Assembly (NCBI RefSeq): GCF_000829825.1
Contig: NZ_JXSL01000030.1
Coordinates: 1,123,501-1,187,500 of the forward strand
Direction: 5' to 3'
Length of the DNA stretch: 64,000 nucleotides
Source of the DNA: Paramagnetospirillum magnetotacticum MS-1
Lineage (GTDB): Bacteria > Pseudomonadota > Alphaproteobacteria > Rhodospirillales > Magnetospirillaceae
This document shows, in pieces, positions 26,519 to 37,716 of the stretch. A program made the position numbers and the translations under genes. Every line of letters starts with the position of its first letter. The stretch's first letter is position 1. The notes beneath the pieces are model-generated. The model did no database searches. It was not told the DNA's origin and saw only the letters and a program-made list of their open reading frames with translations.

Positions 26519-28198
26519 TCACCCGGCGCGAACGCCATCGAGGAAGCGCACCACCTCGTCGCGCAGATGGGCGGAATCGTCGGCCAGTTGACCGGCTCCG
26601 GCCAGAACCTGGCGCGATGCCGCCCCGGTGGCGCCCGCCGCTTCCGACACGCCCGCCACATTGGTGGAGACTTCGCGGGTTCCCTGTACCGCCTCCAGGA
26701 CATTGCGGGCGATTTCTGAGGTGGCGGCGCCCTGCTCCTCCACCGCTCCGGCGATGCCCGACGAAATCTGGCGCACCTGATCGATCACCTTGCCGATATT
26801 GCGGATGGCGTCCACGGCCTGGCGGGTCTCGTTTTGGACGGCGCCGATCTGGGTGCTGATTTCCTCGGTAGCCCTGGCGGTCTGGTTGGCGAGATTTTTG
26901 ACCTCGCCCGCCACCACGGCAAAGCCTTTTCCCGCCTCACCGGCCCGCGCCGCTTCGATGGTGGCGTTCAAGGCCAGCAGGTTGGTCTGGGATGCGATAT
27001 CGGTAATCAGGCCGACCACCTGATCGATGCGGGCCGCCGCATCCGCCAAGCCCTGCACCATCTCGTTGGTGCGCTCGGTCTCCTCGGCGGCCTGGCGGGA
27101 AATGGCGGCGGCTTCGGTAACCTGACGGCTGATCTCGGTGATGGAGGAAGAAAGCTCCTCGGCGGCGGCGGCGACGGTTTCCACATTGGAGGTGGCCTGC
27201 CCGGCGGCCGAAGCGATGGTGGAGGCCTGGGCCTGGGACTGTTCGGCGGCGGCCGACATGCCCTGGGAGGCGGCTTCCATCTGGGTGGCCTGGGCCGAGA
27301 CGCCCTTGACCAGGCCCATCACGCTGGCTTCGAAGGAATCGGCCATGGCCAGCATGGCGCGGCGGCGCTCAAGCTCGGTCCTGGCCTTGGCCTCCTCCTG
27401 CTCCTTTTTGAGGGCGGCGACGCGGATGGCGTTGTCCTTGAAGACCTGAACGGCCTTGGCCATCTCGCCGATCTCGTCCTTGTTGCCGATGGCCGGGATC
27501 TGGATGGAAGTGTCGCCTCCGGCCAGGGTCTCCATGGCCCCGGTCATGGCGATCACCGGCCTGCTGATGGAACTGCTGATGACGAAGGACAGGATCAGCC
27601 CGAGGATTACGGACACTGATCCGATCAGGATCGAGGTATCGATAGCGGTATTGATCTGCTGCTCGGCGCCGGTCTGGACCTCGACGGAAATGTCGCGGAA
27701 ATTCGTCGCCAAATCCTCCCCCGCCACATCGAGCTTGTTGGCGATGGCGGCGGCGATGGGCGCGGAGGCGGCGGTTTCTGCGCTGTCCAGGGACGGGGCG
27801 TGGCCGTCGGCGATCTTCACCTTGGAGATTTCGCGGTCATAGTCGTCGAGCAGACGCTTCAGTTCCTCGACCCGAATGATGCGCTCTGGCGCGAAGGTTT
27901 GCGCGCGTAATTTGCCCAGATCCTCGCGGGCCGTGGCAAAGCTGGCGCGGGCGGCGGTCATCTTGGCTTCGTCGCCGGTCGCCAGGGCGGCCCAGATCCG
28001 CATGCGCCCCTGGAACATTTCCTTTTCAATCTGCTCGACCAGGGCCTGGTTGCTCACCAGCCGGATAGCCCGCGAGAAGGCCTTTTCCGTGGCCTTGCCC
28101 GAATAGATTCCATAGCCCGACAAGCCTGCGATCAGAAGGACAAGAAGCCCGAATCCAACCATCAATCGGGCGGCGATCCTAAGGTTTCCAAGCATCAT
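26519..28198 (-). CDS. Methyl-accepting chemotaxis protein
   Basis: 559 residues from the first of two adjacent ATGs (28198). One membrane helix lies near the N-terminus ([20 protein letters not shown]). A helical sensor domain follows (about 40-180), then a second helix ([18 protein letters not shown]), a HAMP domain ([18 protein letters not shown]) and a signalling domain. The hairpin tip of the signalling domain reads [29 protein letters not shown]. The periplasmic part has the length of a four-helix-bundle sensor; the ligand cannot be told. The C-terminus lacks a NWETF-type CheR/CheB tether. Confidence 0.95.
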   Translation of the reverse strand: MMLGNLRIAARLMVGFGLLVLLIAGLSGYGIYSGKATEKAFSRAIRLVSNQALVEQIEKEMFQGRMRIWAALATGDEAKMTAARASFATAREDLGKLRAQTFAPERIIRVEELKRLLDDYDREISKVKIADGHAPSLDSAETAASAPIAAAIANKLDVAGEDLATNFRDISVEVQTGAEQQINTAIDTSILIGSVSVILGLILSFVISSSISRPVIAMTGAMETLAGGDTSIQIPAIGNKDEIGEMAKAVQVFKDNAIRVAALKKEQEEAKARTELERRRAMLAMADSFEASVMGLVKGVSAQATQMEAASQGMSAAAEQSQAQASTIASAAGQATSNVETVAAAAEELSSSITEISRQVTEAAAISRQAAEETERTNEMVQGLADAAARIDQVVGLITDIASQTNLLALNATIEAARAGEAGKGFAVVAGEVKNLANQTARATEEISTQIGAVQNETRQAVDAIRNIGKVIDQVRQISSGIAGAVEEQGAATSEIARNVLEAVQGTREVSTNVAGVSEAAGATGAASRQVLAGAGQLADDSAHLRDEVVRFLDGVRAG

Positions 28199-28488
28199 GC
28201 GGTTCCTCGTTCGACATTTTCCCAGCCCGCAAGCCACCTTTGGCGGCATCGGGCATTCAATGGCGGCGCGCATTCTGCTGTGCCTCGAAGCAGGAGAGAC
28301 TCTAAACGGGCTTATGCTGCACTGCGTCATTCGAGATGAAACGAATGGACGGCGATTGTGCATGTCTGCTTCCGAATTTCCGCGCGCATGGATTCGCCGA
28401 TCCCCGTTTCGGTCCTGCCGGGCCTTGACCGCGCGGCCCGCTTCATGCTGTTGATGCCTCTACCTTGCCCTTCACGGAATGCCCCAAC

Positions 28489-30132
28489 GTGGACAGACTG
28501 ACCGGCGGTATCCGCCCCTATCTCCTGCTGTCGTTGCTGTCGCTGTTTTTGTATCTGCCGGGTCTGGTGGCTCTTCCGCCCATGGACCGCGACGAGTCGC
28601 GTTTTGTCCAGGCCACCCGCCAGATGCTGGAGACCGGCGATTACATCCGCATCCAGTTCCAGCAGGAGATGCGCGCCAAGAAGCCGGTGGGGGCCTATTG
28701 GCTTCAGGCCGCCTCGGTCAGCCTGTTGTCCGACAAGGCCACGCGCGAGGTCTGGCCCTATCGCCTGCCCTCGGCCCTGGCGGCTTGGGGTGCGGTGCTG
28801 ATGACCTTCGCCTTCGGGCAATACCTGTTCGGGCGTCAAACCGCGCTGATCGGCGCCGCCTTGCTGGCTTCGTCGCTGATGCTGGTCTCGGAAGGCCATC
28901 AGGCCAAGACCGACGCCATCATGCTGGCCTGCACCGTGGCGGCCCAAGGCGCCCTGGCGCGCTTCTATCTTGGCGCCAGGGGCCAGGCGGCCATACCGGG
29001 TGCCCTGGTGGCTCTGGTCTTCTGGGTGGCCATGGGAGTCTCGGTCCTGGTCAAGGGGCCGGTGATTCCGGCCATCTCCATCCTTACCATCCTGGCGCTG
29101 GGATTCGCCGACCGGCAATGGGCGTGGCTGGTGGGCCTGCGGCCCTTCACGGGCATGATCGTGGCGGCATCCATCGCCGCGCCGTGGTTCGTGGCCATCT
29201 CCAACGCCACGGGCGGCGCCTTCGTCGGCGAGGCGGTCAAAGGCGACCTGCTGCCCAAGCTGCTGGGCGCCCAGGAAAGCCATGGCGGCTGGCCCGGCAC
29301 TTATCTCGCCCTGGCGGCGGTGATCTTGTGGCCCGGCTCGCTGTTGCTGTGGCCCGCGTTGAGTGCGGCCTGGAAGGTGCGCCTGCGCCCCGAGATCCGC
29401 TTCTGCCTCGCCTGGATCATCCCGGCCTGGGTGATGTTCGAGATCGTGCCCACCAAGCTGCCCCATTACGTGCTGCCCACCTTTCCCGCCCTGGCGCTGT
29501 TGATGGCGGTAGCCGTGGTGGGGCGAGCGCCCGATCTGCGCTCCAAGCCCGCCAAGATCTGGTACTGGCTGTGGTGCGCGATCGGTCTGGCCCTGGCGGC
29601 GGCGGTGGTGATCGTCCCCTACCAGTTCGCGCCATCCCTTCCCGTCATGAGCATTCCCTCGGCCCTCATGATCGCGGGCGCGGTGCTGGCCGCCGCCTGG
29701 CTGGCCGTAAAGGAGCGGATGCTCCCGGCGGTCATGGCCCTGGTGCTGACGGCGGTGACCAGCTTCCAGGTGGTGTTCGAAGGCGTGCTGCCCAGCCTGG
29801 ATTACCTGTTCGTCAGCCGTCAGGCCGCCGAGCTGGTGGCCAGCCGCCCCCATAGCGGCGCCGTGGTGGTGGCGGGCTATGCCGAGCCCAGTCTGGTCTT
29901 CCTGCTGGGCACTGACACGGTGCTGACCAGCGGTGAGAACGCGGCCCAGCACCTGACCAAGGGACCCGCCGCGCTCAGTCTGGTCTCCGACCGCGAGGAG
30001 GAGAAGTTCTTCGCCGCCGCGGCCACGCTGGGCGTCAGGCCGGTGGTGGTGGGTATGGTCAAGGGCTTCAACTATTCGCGCGGCCGCAAGGTGACGCTGA
30101 CCGCCTATGCCGTGGAGGGCAAAGCGCCATGA
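28489..30132 (+). CDS. ArnT-like polytopic glycosyltransferase (GT83/PMT family)
   Basis: 547 residues if started at the GTG at 28489 (MDRLTGG); a TTG at 28465 in the same frame is an alternative, and neither has a strong ribosome site. The first periplasmic loop carries the GT-C signature LPPMDRDESRFVQATRQMLETGDYIRIQF, with acidic residues expected to bind divalent metal and donor lipid. About 11-12 membrane helices follow, and a C-terminal soluble domain. ArnT proteins move a sugar from an undecaprenyl carrier to lipid A. The stop overlaps a PAP2 phosphatase gene (ATGA), fitting lipid A or undecaprenyl-phosphate work. Confidence 0.85.
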   Translation: MDRLTGGIRPYLLLSLLSLFLYLPGLVALPPMDRDESRFVQATRQMLETGDYIRIQFQQEMRAKKPVGAYWLQAASVSLLSDKATREVWPYRLPSALAAWGAVLMTFAFGQYLFGRQTALIGAALLASSLMLVSEGHQAKTDAIMLACTVAAQGALARFYLGARGQAAIPGALVALVFWVAMGVSVLVKGPVIPAISILTILALGFADRQWAWLVGLRPFTGMIVAASIAAPWFVAISNATGGAFVGEAVKGDLLPKLLGAQESHGGWPGTYLALAAVILWPGSLLLWPALSAAWKVRLRPEIRFCLAWIIPAWVMFEIVPTKLPHYVLPTFPALALLMAVAVVGRAPDLRSKPAKIWYWLWCAIGLALAAAVVIVPYQFAPSLPVMSIPSALMIAGAVLAAAWLAVKERMLPAVMALVLTAVTSFQVVFEGVLPSLDYLFVSRQAAELVASRPHSGAVVVAGYAEPSLVFLLGTDTVLTSGENAAQHLTKGPAALSLVSDREEEKFFAAAATLGVRPVVVGMVKGFNYSRGRKVTLTAYAVEGKAP

Positions 30133-30917
30133 AGCTGCTGGACCTCATCCTGCGCCAATGGGACAGGGGCGGCGACCGCATCACCCTGATCTGGGAGGAA
30201 CTGGCCGGGTTCCGATCGTTCAGCGCCGGGCAATGGGCGCGCACCATGGCGCGGCCCCGGACCTGGGCCACACTTTATTGTGCCCTGGCGGTGGTGATCG
30301 GCTATTTCCTCCTGGACCGGCCGTTGGCTCGCTGGCTGAAGGCCCATGTGAGCGGTGATTTCGAGGGATTCTGGAAGACCATCACCTATCTGGGGCTGGG
30401 CGGCGTCTGGATGATTCCCGCCGGTCTGCTGACGCTCGGCCTGATCCTGTCCTCCCTGGCGGCGCCGGGGCTGGAGAAACGCGCCCGGCTGCGCCGCGCC
30501 GCCTGGGTGCCGGGCTTCCTGTTCCTGTCCATGGCCATTTCGGGCATCGCCGGCAACATCATCAAGATGCTGGTGGGCCGGACAAGGCCCGCCGCCCTGT
30601 TCGACAGCAATCTCTATGACTTCGTGCCCCTGACGCGGGGCTATCTCACCAATTCCTTCCCCTCGGGCCATTCCCAGGCGGCCTTTGCCGCCATGACCGC
30701 GCTCGCCTTGATCTTTCCGCGCTACGATCTGGCCTTCATCACCATCGCCCTGCTGGTGGCCTTGAGCCGGGTGCTGACCACCGTGCATTTCCTTTCGGAT
30801 GCGGTGGCGGGGGCCTGGCTGGGCGCCATGGTCAGTGTGGCGCTCTATTCCCTGCTGACGGCGCGCGGCATCGATGTGCGGGTGCGGTTCGACAGGGATA
30901 AGAAACTGGTGGACTAA
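30129..30917 (+). CDS. PAP2 family membrane phosphatase
   Basis: 262 residues. All three catalytic motifs are intact: KX6RP (K146-P154, KMLVGRTRP), PSGH (178-181) and SRX5HX3D (S213-D224, with H220 as nucleophile). Five or six membrane helices place the active site on the periplasmic face. Candidates are a lipid A 1-phosphatase (LpxE-like), undecaprenyl-pyrophosphate phosphatase or PgpB-like enzyme. Overlap with the ArnT-like gene favours lipid A or undecaprenyl-carrier substrates. A strong hairpin terminator follows. Confidence 0.88.
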   Translation: MKLLDLILRQWDRGGDRITLIWEELAGFRSFSAGQWARTMARPRTWATLYCALAVVIGYFLLDRPLARWLKAHVSGDFEGFWKTITYLGLGGVWMIPAGLLTLGLILSSLAAPGLEKRARLRRAAWVPGFLFLSMAISGIAGNIIKMLVGRTRPAALFDSNLYDFVPLTRGYLTNSFPSGHSQAAFAAMTALALIFPRYDLAFITIALLVALSRVLTTVHFLSDAVAGAWLGAMVSVALYSLLTARGIDVRVRFDRDKKLVD

Positions 30918-30948
30918 AAAGGCGCCCGCCGAAGCGGGCGCCTTTCGT
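30918..30948. terminator. Bidirectional terminator
   Basis: GGCGCCCGC (30921-30929), a CGAA loop and GCGGGCGCC (30934-30942), flanked by AAAAA on the left and TTTCGTCT on the right. It separates the convergent PAP2 and pcaK-like genes and could serve both strands. Confidence 0.85.
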
Positions 30949-30949
30949 C

Positions 30950-32344
30950 TCAATGCCCTCCCAATTGTGCTTCCTGGGCGTGTTCATGGGCTTCGCTCAC
31001 CGCCACGTCATGCTCGGCGGGGGTCTCGGGATGGGCCATCTGCTTGATGATCAGGCCAGCCGCGGCGATCAGGCCGGGGATGGCGATGATGGTGAACATC
31101 TCGGAAAAGCTCATCTGGCGCCGCGACAGTTCCGCCACCAAGGTGGAACCGGCGATGCCGCCGAAGCGTCCCATGCCCAGCATCCAGGCCACACCGGTGG
31201 CGCGGCCCGAGGTGGGATAGAACCCGGCGGCCAGGGCGGGCATGGAGGATTGGGCGGTGTTCATCAAGGTGCCCGCCACCAGGACCAGGGCCACCAGAAT
31301 TCCCACATTGCCCACCGCCTGGCCGATGCCGAAGATGAGCAAGGCGGTCAGGACATAGCCCGCGGCGATCACCTTGTTGCCGTTGGCGCGATCCATCAGC
31401 CATCCGAAGAAGATGGCTCCGACGCCCCCTAAGGGGAACAGGGCCGAGATCAGTGTGGCGCTCTTGGGATCGAGACCGGCGTCCTTGAGCAGCAGGGGCA
31501 TCCAGTTGATCAGGCCGTAGAAGATGACCAGGCCCATGAAATAGGCCAGCCACATCATCATCGAGCCCACCAGATAGCTCCTGGACAGAACCACGCCCAG
31601 CCCGGCCTTGCCAGCGGGTGTCTTGGCCGCCGTCTCGGTCATGACGAAGTCCTGGGCGGCGGCGGCGGCGGCGGAAATGCGGGCCAGGACTTTACGGATA
31701 TGCTCGGTGGGCTTCTTGCGGGCCACCATGTAGCGGATAGATTCCGGCAAGGCCGTTAGCATCAGAACCACCAGGGCCAGGGGCGCGATGCCGCCCAGCA
31801 CCAGCACCGAACGCCAGCCCCATTGCGGAATCATCCAGGCGGCGAGGAAGCCGCCCAGGGCCGCGCCCAGGGGAAAGCCCGCGAACATGGCATTGGTCAG
31901 AAGAGAGCGCCGCTGGTCGGGGCAGTATTCGCTGATCAAGGTCACCGCATTGGGCATGGCGGCGCCCAGACCGATACCGGTAACGAAGCGCAGCACGGTC
32001 AGTGCGTCCAGGCTGCCCGCATAGGACGAGCCCAGGCTGGCCAAGGCGAAGAGCAGGGTCGCGCCGGTCAGGACCAAACGGCGGCCGAAGCGGTCGGCCA
32101 ACGGCCCGGCGGACAGGGCGCCTGCTGCCAGACCGAACAGGGCGGCGGACAGAACGGGGCCGAGCGCGGGCTTGGCGATCCCCCATTCCTTGAGCAGGGA
32201 GGGCGCGATATAGCCGATGGCGGCGGTGTCGAATCCGTCCAGCAGCACCACGAAGAAGCACAGCGCGAAGACCGCCCACTGATAGGGCGAGAATCGGCTT
32301 TCATTGAGAAAAGTCTGGATATTCAGCGTGTTGGTCTGAGTCAT
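30950..32344 (-). CDS. pcaK: MFS aromatic acid transporter, PcaK-like (AAHS family)
   Basis: 464 residues with 12 membrane helices. The AAHS signature of helix 1 is present (VLLDGFDTAAIGYIAPSL, about 34-51; the D and G residues are needed for transport in PcaK). The loop motif GPLADRFGRRLVL is also present. The PcaK family imports 4-hydroxybenzoate and protocatechuate. It is the last gene of the aromatic operon, 98 bases after pobA, so substrate uptake and the first catabolic enzyme are together. The C-terminus is unusually rich in His/Glu (HDVAVSEAHEHAQEA). Confidence 0.9.
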   Translation of the reverse strand: MTQTNTLNIQTFLNESRFSPYQWAVFALCFFVVLLDGFDTAAIGYIAPSLLKEWGIAKPALGPVLSAALFGLAAGALSAGPLADRFGRRLVLTGATLLFALASLGSSYAGSLDALTVLRFVTGIGLGAAMPNAVTLISEYCPDQRRSLLTNAMFAGFPLGAALGGFLAAWMIPQWGWRSVLVLGGIAPLALVVLMLTALPESIRYMVARKKPTEHIRKVLARISAAAAAAQDFVMTETAAKTPAGKAGLGVVLSRSYLVGSMMMWLAYFMGLVIFYGLINWMPLLLKDAGLDPKSATLISALFPLGGVGAIFFGWLMDRANGNKVIAAGYVLTALLIFGIGQAVGNVGILVALVLVAGTLMNTAQSSMPALAAGFYPTSGRATGVAWMLGMGRFGGIAGSTLVAELSRRQMSFSEMFTIIAIPGLIAAAGLIIKQMAHPETPAEHDVAVSEAHEHAQEAQLGGH

Positions 32345-32442
32345 CTCTTGGGTTCCGTCCAGTCTTCTGCCCGAAACCGGGCATGAGGGGGGCGTTGGGC
32401 CTCTATCGGGCCCTTGAATTCACTGCTTGTCGGAAAAGGGGG

Positions 32443-34471
<2,029 letters not shown>

Positions 34472-34473
34472 GA

Positions 34474-34827
34474 TTACTCTCTCCCCGCGGCGACCAGCTT
34501 CGCCTGGAATTCTGCCTTGGTGACGCCCGTCTGCTGCGCGCCGACGTCTTGCATGTCCAGCTTGTAGATGCCGCCCAGCTTGGCGATGAAATAGGCGTTG
34601 CCGCCCGCGTCCAGCATGTCCAGCACCTGAAGGCTGATCACGGCCTTCTTCTGCTGCTCGTTCAGGCCGAACTTGTCGCAATAGGCGGCGGGGTCCTTGA
34701 GGAATTCCTGGCGGTTTTCCTCGGAGTTGAACGAGAAGCACATTTTGTTCAGGGCATAGCCTTTGCGGGCCATATCGCCGTCGAACAGGGTTGTGCCGGG
34801 GATGACCCGTTTGGTTTTAGATGCCAC
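34474..34827 (-). CDS. ligA: Protocatechuate 4,5-dioxygenase alpha subunit
   Basis: 117 residues. The start codon is GTG, with a strong AGGAGG site 6-7 bases ahead. LigA-type sequence includes GTTLFDGDMARKGYALNKMCFSFN and YCDKFGLNEQQKKAVI. LigA caps the LigB active site. It is a separate gene here, as in Sphingobium SYK-6, not fused to ligB. Confidence 0.95.
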   Translation of the reverse strand: MASKTKRVIPGTTLFDGDMARKGYALNKMCFSFNSEENRQEFLKDPAAYCDKFGLNEQQKKAVISLQVLDMLDAGGNAYFIAKLGGIYKLDMQDVGAQQTGVTKAEFQAKLVAAGRE

Positions 34828-34841
34828 GAGATACCTCCTGT

Positions 34842-35831
34842 CTAATAATCTTCCGTGTCGATTTCGCTCTGGATGGCCGGGCTGTACCTAGCCCCCGACA
34901 CGGTGGTTTGGTTGATGAGATCATCCAGCCGCGAGATCGTCTCCGGCGGAAGCTTGAGGCCGTCGGCACCCAGATTCTCGTCCAGGTGGTCGATGGATTT
35001 GGTGCCAAAAAGGGCGAAAATGTTGTCGCCCTGGGCCAGCAGCCAGGCCAGGCCCAGTTGGGCGGGGGTGCAGCCGGTCTCAATGGCGATGGCCTTGTAG
35101 TCGTCCAGCAATTTGAGATTGCGGGCGTAATTTTCGGGCTCGAAGCGCGGCATCTGGCAACGGATGTCCTTAGGTTCGAGCTGGGTCGCCGGATCGGTCA
35201 GATTGCCCGTGAGGAAGCCGCGCGCCAGCGGACTGAAGGCCACAAAGGCCGCCCCCAGTTCGCGGCAGGCGTCCAGCACCCCGATCTCGGGATTGCGGGT
35301 CCACAGGGAATATTCGCTTTGCACCGCCGTGATGGGGTGTTCGGCATGGGCGCGGCGTAACGTCGCGGCGGAAACCTCGGACAGGCCGATGGTCCTGACC
35401 TTGCCCTGTTCCACCAGCCGGGCCAGGGCGCCGACGCTTTCCTCGATGGGGACCTGGAAATCGCGGCGGTGCAGGTAATAAAGATCGATCACATCGGTTC
35501 CCAGCCGGGTCAGACTTTCCTCGCAAGTGCGTAAGATGGTCTCGGGCCGTCCGTCGATGACCTTCTTGCCGTCCACTCCGGTCATGCCGCATTTGCTGGC
35601 CAGCGTGATGTGCTGGCGGTGAGGTTTGAGCACCGCGCCGACCAAGCTTTCGTTGGAGCCGAAGCCGTACAGCGCCGCCGTGTCGAAGAAATCGACGCCC
35701 GCCTCCAGGGCACGCCGCAGCAAGGCCTCCGCCGCTTCGCGCCCCGGGGGCGTGCCGTAGGCGTGGCTCAAGTTCATGCAGCCCAGGGTGAGGGCGGTGG
35801 CGTTGAAGGGACCGATGCGGCGCTTTTCCAT
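34842..35831 (-). CDS. Aldo/keto reductase of unassigned step
   Basis: 329 residues from the ATG at 35831, which overlaps the ligC stop by one base; a GTG one codon upstream also exists. The AKR barrel shows FFDTAALYGFGSNESLVG (catalytic D and Y), LASKCGM with the catalytic Lys, and DLYYLHRRD with the His of the tetrad. The C-terminal half has QSEYSLWTRNPE and an NADP-binding end. None of the known steps of the 4,5-cleavage route needs an AKR. It might detoxify an aldehyde intermediate or reduce a side product, which is inference. Confidence 0.88.
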   Translation of the reverse strand: MEKRRIGPFNATALTLGCMNLSHAYGTPPGREAAEALLRRALEAGVDFFDTAALYGFGSNESLVGAVLKPHRQHITLASKCGMTGVDGKKVIDGRPETILRTCEESLTRLGTDVIDLYYLHRRDFQVPIEESVGALARLVEQGKVRTIGLSEVSAATLRRAHAEHPITAVQSEYSLWTRNPEIGVLDACRELGAAFVAFSPLARGFLTGNLTDPATQLEPKDIRCQMPRFEPENYARNLKLLDDYKAIAIETGCTPAQLGLAWLLAQGDNIFALFGTKSIDHLDENLGADGLKLPPETISRLDDLINQTTVSGARYSPAIQSEIDTEDY

Positions 35832-36793
35832 CACAGGGCCTGCTTCAACTGCTGTTCAAGGCGATGCAGAGTCCGATAGCAGGGCAGAACCTTGGCCACG
35901 CTGGCATTGGGCTCGCGCCCCTCGCGGATGGCGGCCAGGAATTCGCGGTCCTGCAATTCGATGCCGTTCATGGAGACGTCCACCTTGGTGACGTCGATGG
36001 GCTGGTCCTTGCCGTCGAACAGATCATCGTAGCGGGCGATATAGGTGCCCGTGTCGCCGATATAGCGGAAGAAGGTCCCCAGCGGTCCCTCGTTATTGAA
36101 AGACAAGGACAAGGTGCAGATGGCCCCGGTGCTGGACTTCAGCTGAATGGACATATCCATGGCGATGCCCAGTTCGGGGTGGATGGGGCCTTGCAGGATA
36201 TTGGCGGCGACGATCTCGCCGCCTGCCTGATAGGCGAACAGATCCACGGTATGGGCGGCGTGGTGCCACAAAAGATGATCGGTCCAGCAACGCGGCTGGC
36301 CCAGGGCGTTGATATTGGTGCGGCGGAAGAAATAGGTCTGCACATCCATCTGCTGGATGGCGAACGCGCCGGATGTGACCTTGTTGTGGACCCATTGATG
36401 GCTGGGGTTGAAGCGCCTGGTATGGCCGCACATGGCGACCTTGCCGGTCTGCTGTTGCAGCATTACCAGGCTTTCCGCATCGGCCAGATTGTCGGCCATG
36501 GGGATCTCCACCATCACATGCTTGCCCGCCTTGAGGCAGGCCATGGCCTGGGAGGCGTGAAGCTGGGTGGGCGTGGTCAGGATGACGGCATCCACCTGCG
36601 CTAGGGCCAGGGACTCGGCCAGATCATGGGCCACATGGGCAATGCCGTATTTGGCGGCGATCTCCTCGGGCTTGTCTTCGGCCCGGCTGACCAGGGAGAC
36701 CACCTGGACGCCATCGATCACTTTCAGCGCGTCCAGATGCTTGACGCCGAAGGCTCCGGCACCGATCAGGGCGATGTTGACGGGCTTGCTCAT
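35831..36793 (-). CDS. ligC: 4-Carboxy-2-hydroxymuconate-6-semialdehyde dehydrogenase
   Basis: 320 residues from MSKPVNIALIGAGAFGVKH (36793). This is a GFO/IDH/MocA-type dehydrogenase with GAGAFG at the NADP site, TTPTQLHASQA and VMVEIPMAD. The WTDHLLWHHAAHTVDLFAY segment is the family's catalytic region. It oxidises the ring-cleavage hemiacetal to 2-pyrone-4,6-dicarboxylate. It lies 5 bases after ligI. Confidence 0.93.
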   Translation of the reverse strand: MSKPVNIALIGAGAFGVKHLDALKVIDGVQVVSLVSRAEDKPEEIAAKYGIAHVAHDLAESLALAQVDAVILTTPTQLHASQAMACLKAGKHVMVEIPMADNLADAESLVMLQQQTGKVAMCGHTRRFNPSHQWVHNKVTSGAFAIQQMDVQTYFFRRTNINALGQPRCWTDHLLWHHAAHTVDLFAYQAGGEIVAANILQGPIHPELGIAMDMSIQLKSSTGAICTLSLSFNNEGPLGTFFRYIGDTGTYIARYDDLFDGKDQPIDVTKVDVSMNGIELQDREFLAAIREGREPNASVAKVLPCYRTLHRLEQQLKQAL

Positions 36794-36798
36794 GACGA

Positions 36799-37716
36799 TC
36801 AGGTCCTTTCTTCCGGCCAATAAAGCCGCATGGGATTGTCCACCAGCAGCTTGCGCCGCAGTTCGGGCGTGGACGCGATATGGGGGATGAAATCCACCAG
36901 CAGCCCGTCATCGGGCATGTGGTCCTTCAGATTGGGATGGGGCCAGTCGGTGCCCCACAGCACCCGGTCGGGGAAGGTCTCGACGATGGCCTTGGCGAAG
37001 GGCACCACGTCGCGGTAGGCGGCCCGTTCGCCGTCCAGGGCCTTGGGGCCGCTGAGCGACAGGCGCTCGGGGCAACTGACCTTGCTCCACACATTGGGAT
37101 AGTCGCGCATGAACTTGACGAACAGCTCGAACTCGGGCCCATCCACCGGCTTGGTGACGTCCGGGCGGCCCATATGATCGACCACCACGGTGGTGGGAAG
37201 GGCGGTGAAGAAGTCCCATAATTCGGGCAGATCGACGGCCTCGAAATAGATCACCACATGCCAGCCCAAGGGCGCGATGCGGGCCGCGATCTCCATCAAC
37301 TCGTCCTTAGGCGTGAAGTCCACCAGACGCTTCACGAAATTGAAGCGCACGCCCCGTACGCCCGCCGCATGCATCTCGGCCAGTTCGGCATCGCTGACCG
37401 AGCGCTTCACCGTGGCCACGCCGCGCGCTTTTCCATTGGAGGCCTTCAGGGCATCGACCATGGCGCGGTTATCGGCACCGTGGCAGGTGGCCTGGACGAT
37501 GACGTTGCGGGCAAAGCCCAGATGGTCCCTGAGGGCGAAAAGCTGGTCCTTGGACGCGTCGCAGGGGGTGTATTTGCGCTCGGGCGCGAAGGGGAACAGG
37601 TGGCCGGGGCCGAAGACATGGCAATGGGCGTCGACGGCGCCGGGCGGCGGCACGAAAGCGGGTTTGGAGGGACCGGCATACCAGTCGAGCCAGCCAGGAG
37701 TCTTCTCGAAGGTCAT
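36799..37716 (-). CDS. ligI: 2-Pyrone-4,6-dicarboxylate hydrolase
   Basis: 305 residues from the ATG at 37716, which overlaps the preceding dehydrogenase stop as ATGA. Amidohydrolase superfamily with VDAHCHVFGPG (about 28-38), VVVDHMGRPD (about 180-189) and LWGTDWPHPN (about 250-259, catalytic Asp). It hydrolyses the lactone made by LigC to 4-oxalomesaconate or its enol. Confidence 0.95.
   Translation of the reverse strand: MTFEKTPGWLDWYAGPSKPAFVPPPGAVDAHCHVFGPGHLFPFAPERKYTPCDASKDQLFALRDHLGFARNVIVQATCHGADNRAMVDALKASNGKARGVATVKRSVSDAELAEMHAAGVRGVRFNFVKRLVDFTPKDELMEIAARIAPLGWHVVIYFEAVDLPELWDFFTALPTTVVVDHMGRPDVTKPVDGPEFELFVKFMRDYPNVWSKVSCPERLSLSGPKALDGERAAYRDVVPFAKAIVETFPDRVLWGTDWPHPNLKDHMPDDGLLVDFIPHIASTPELRRKLLVDNPMRLYWPEERT

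Noticed and set aside
24994-26703. 569-residue minus-strand frame across the glycosyltransferase and secreted-protein genes
   Set aside because: Spans two convincing + strand genes and shows no motif.
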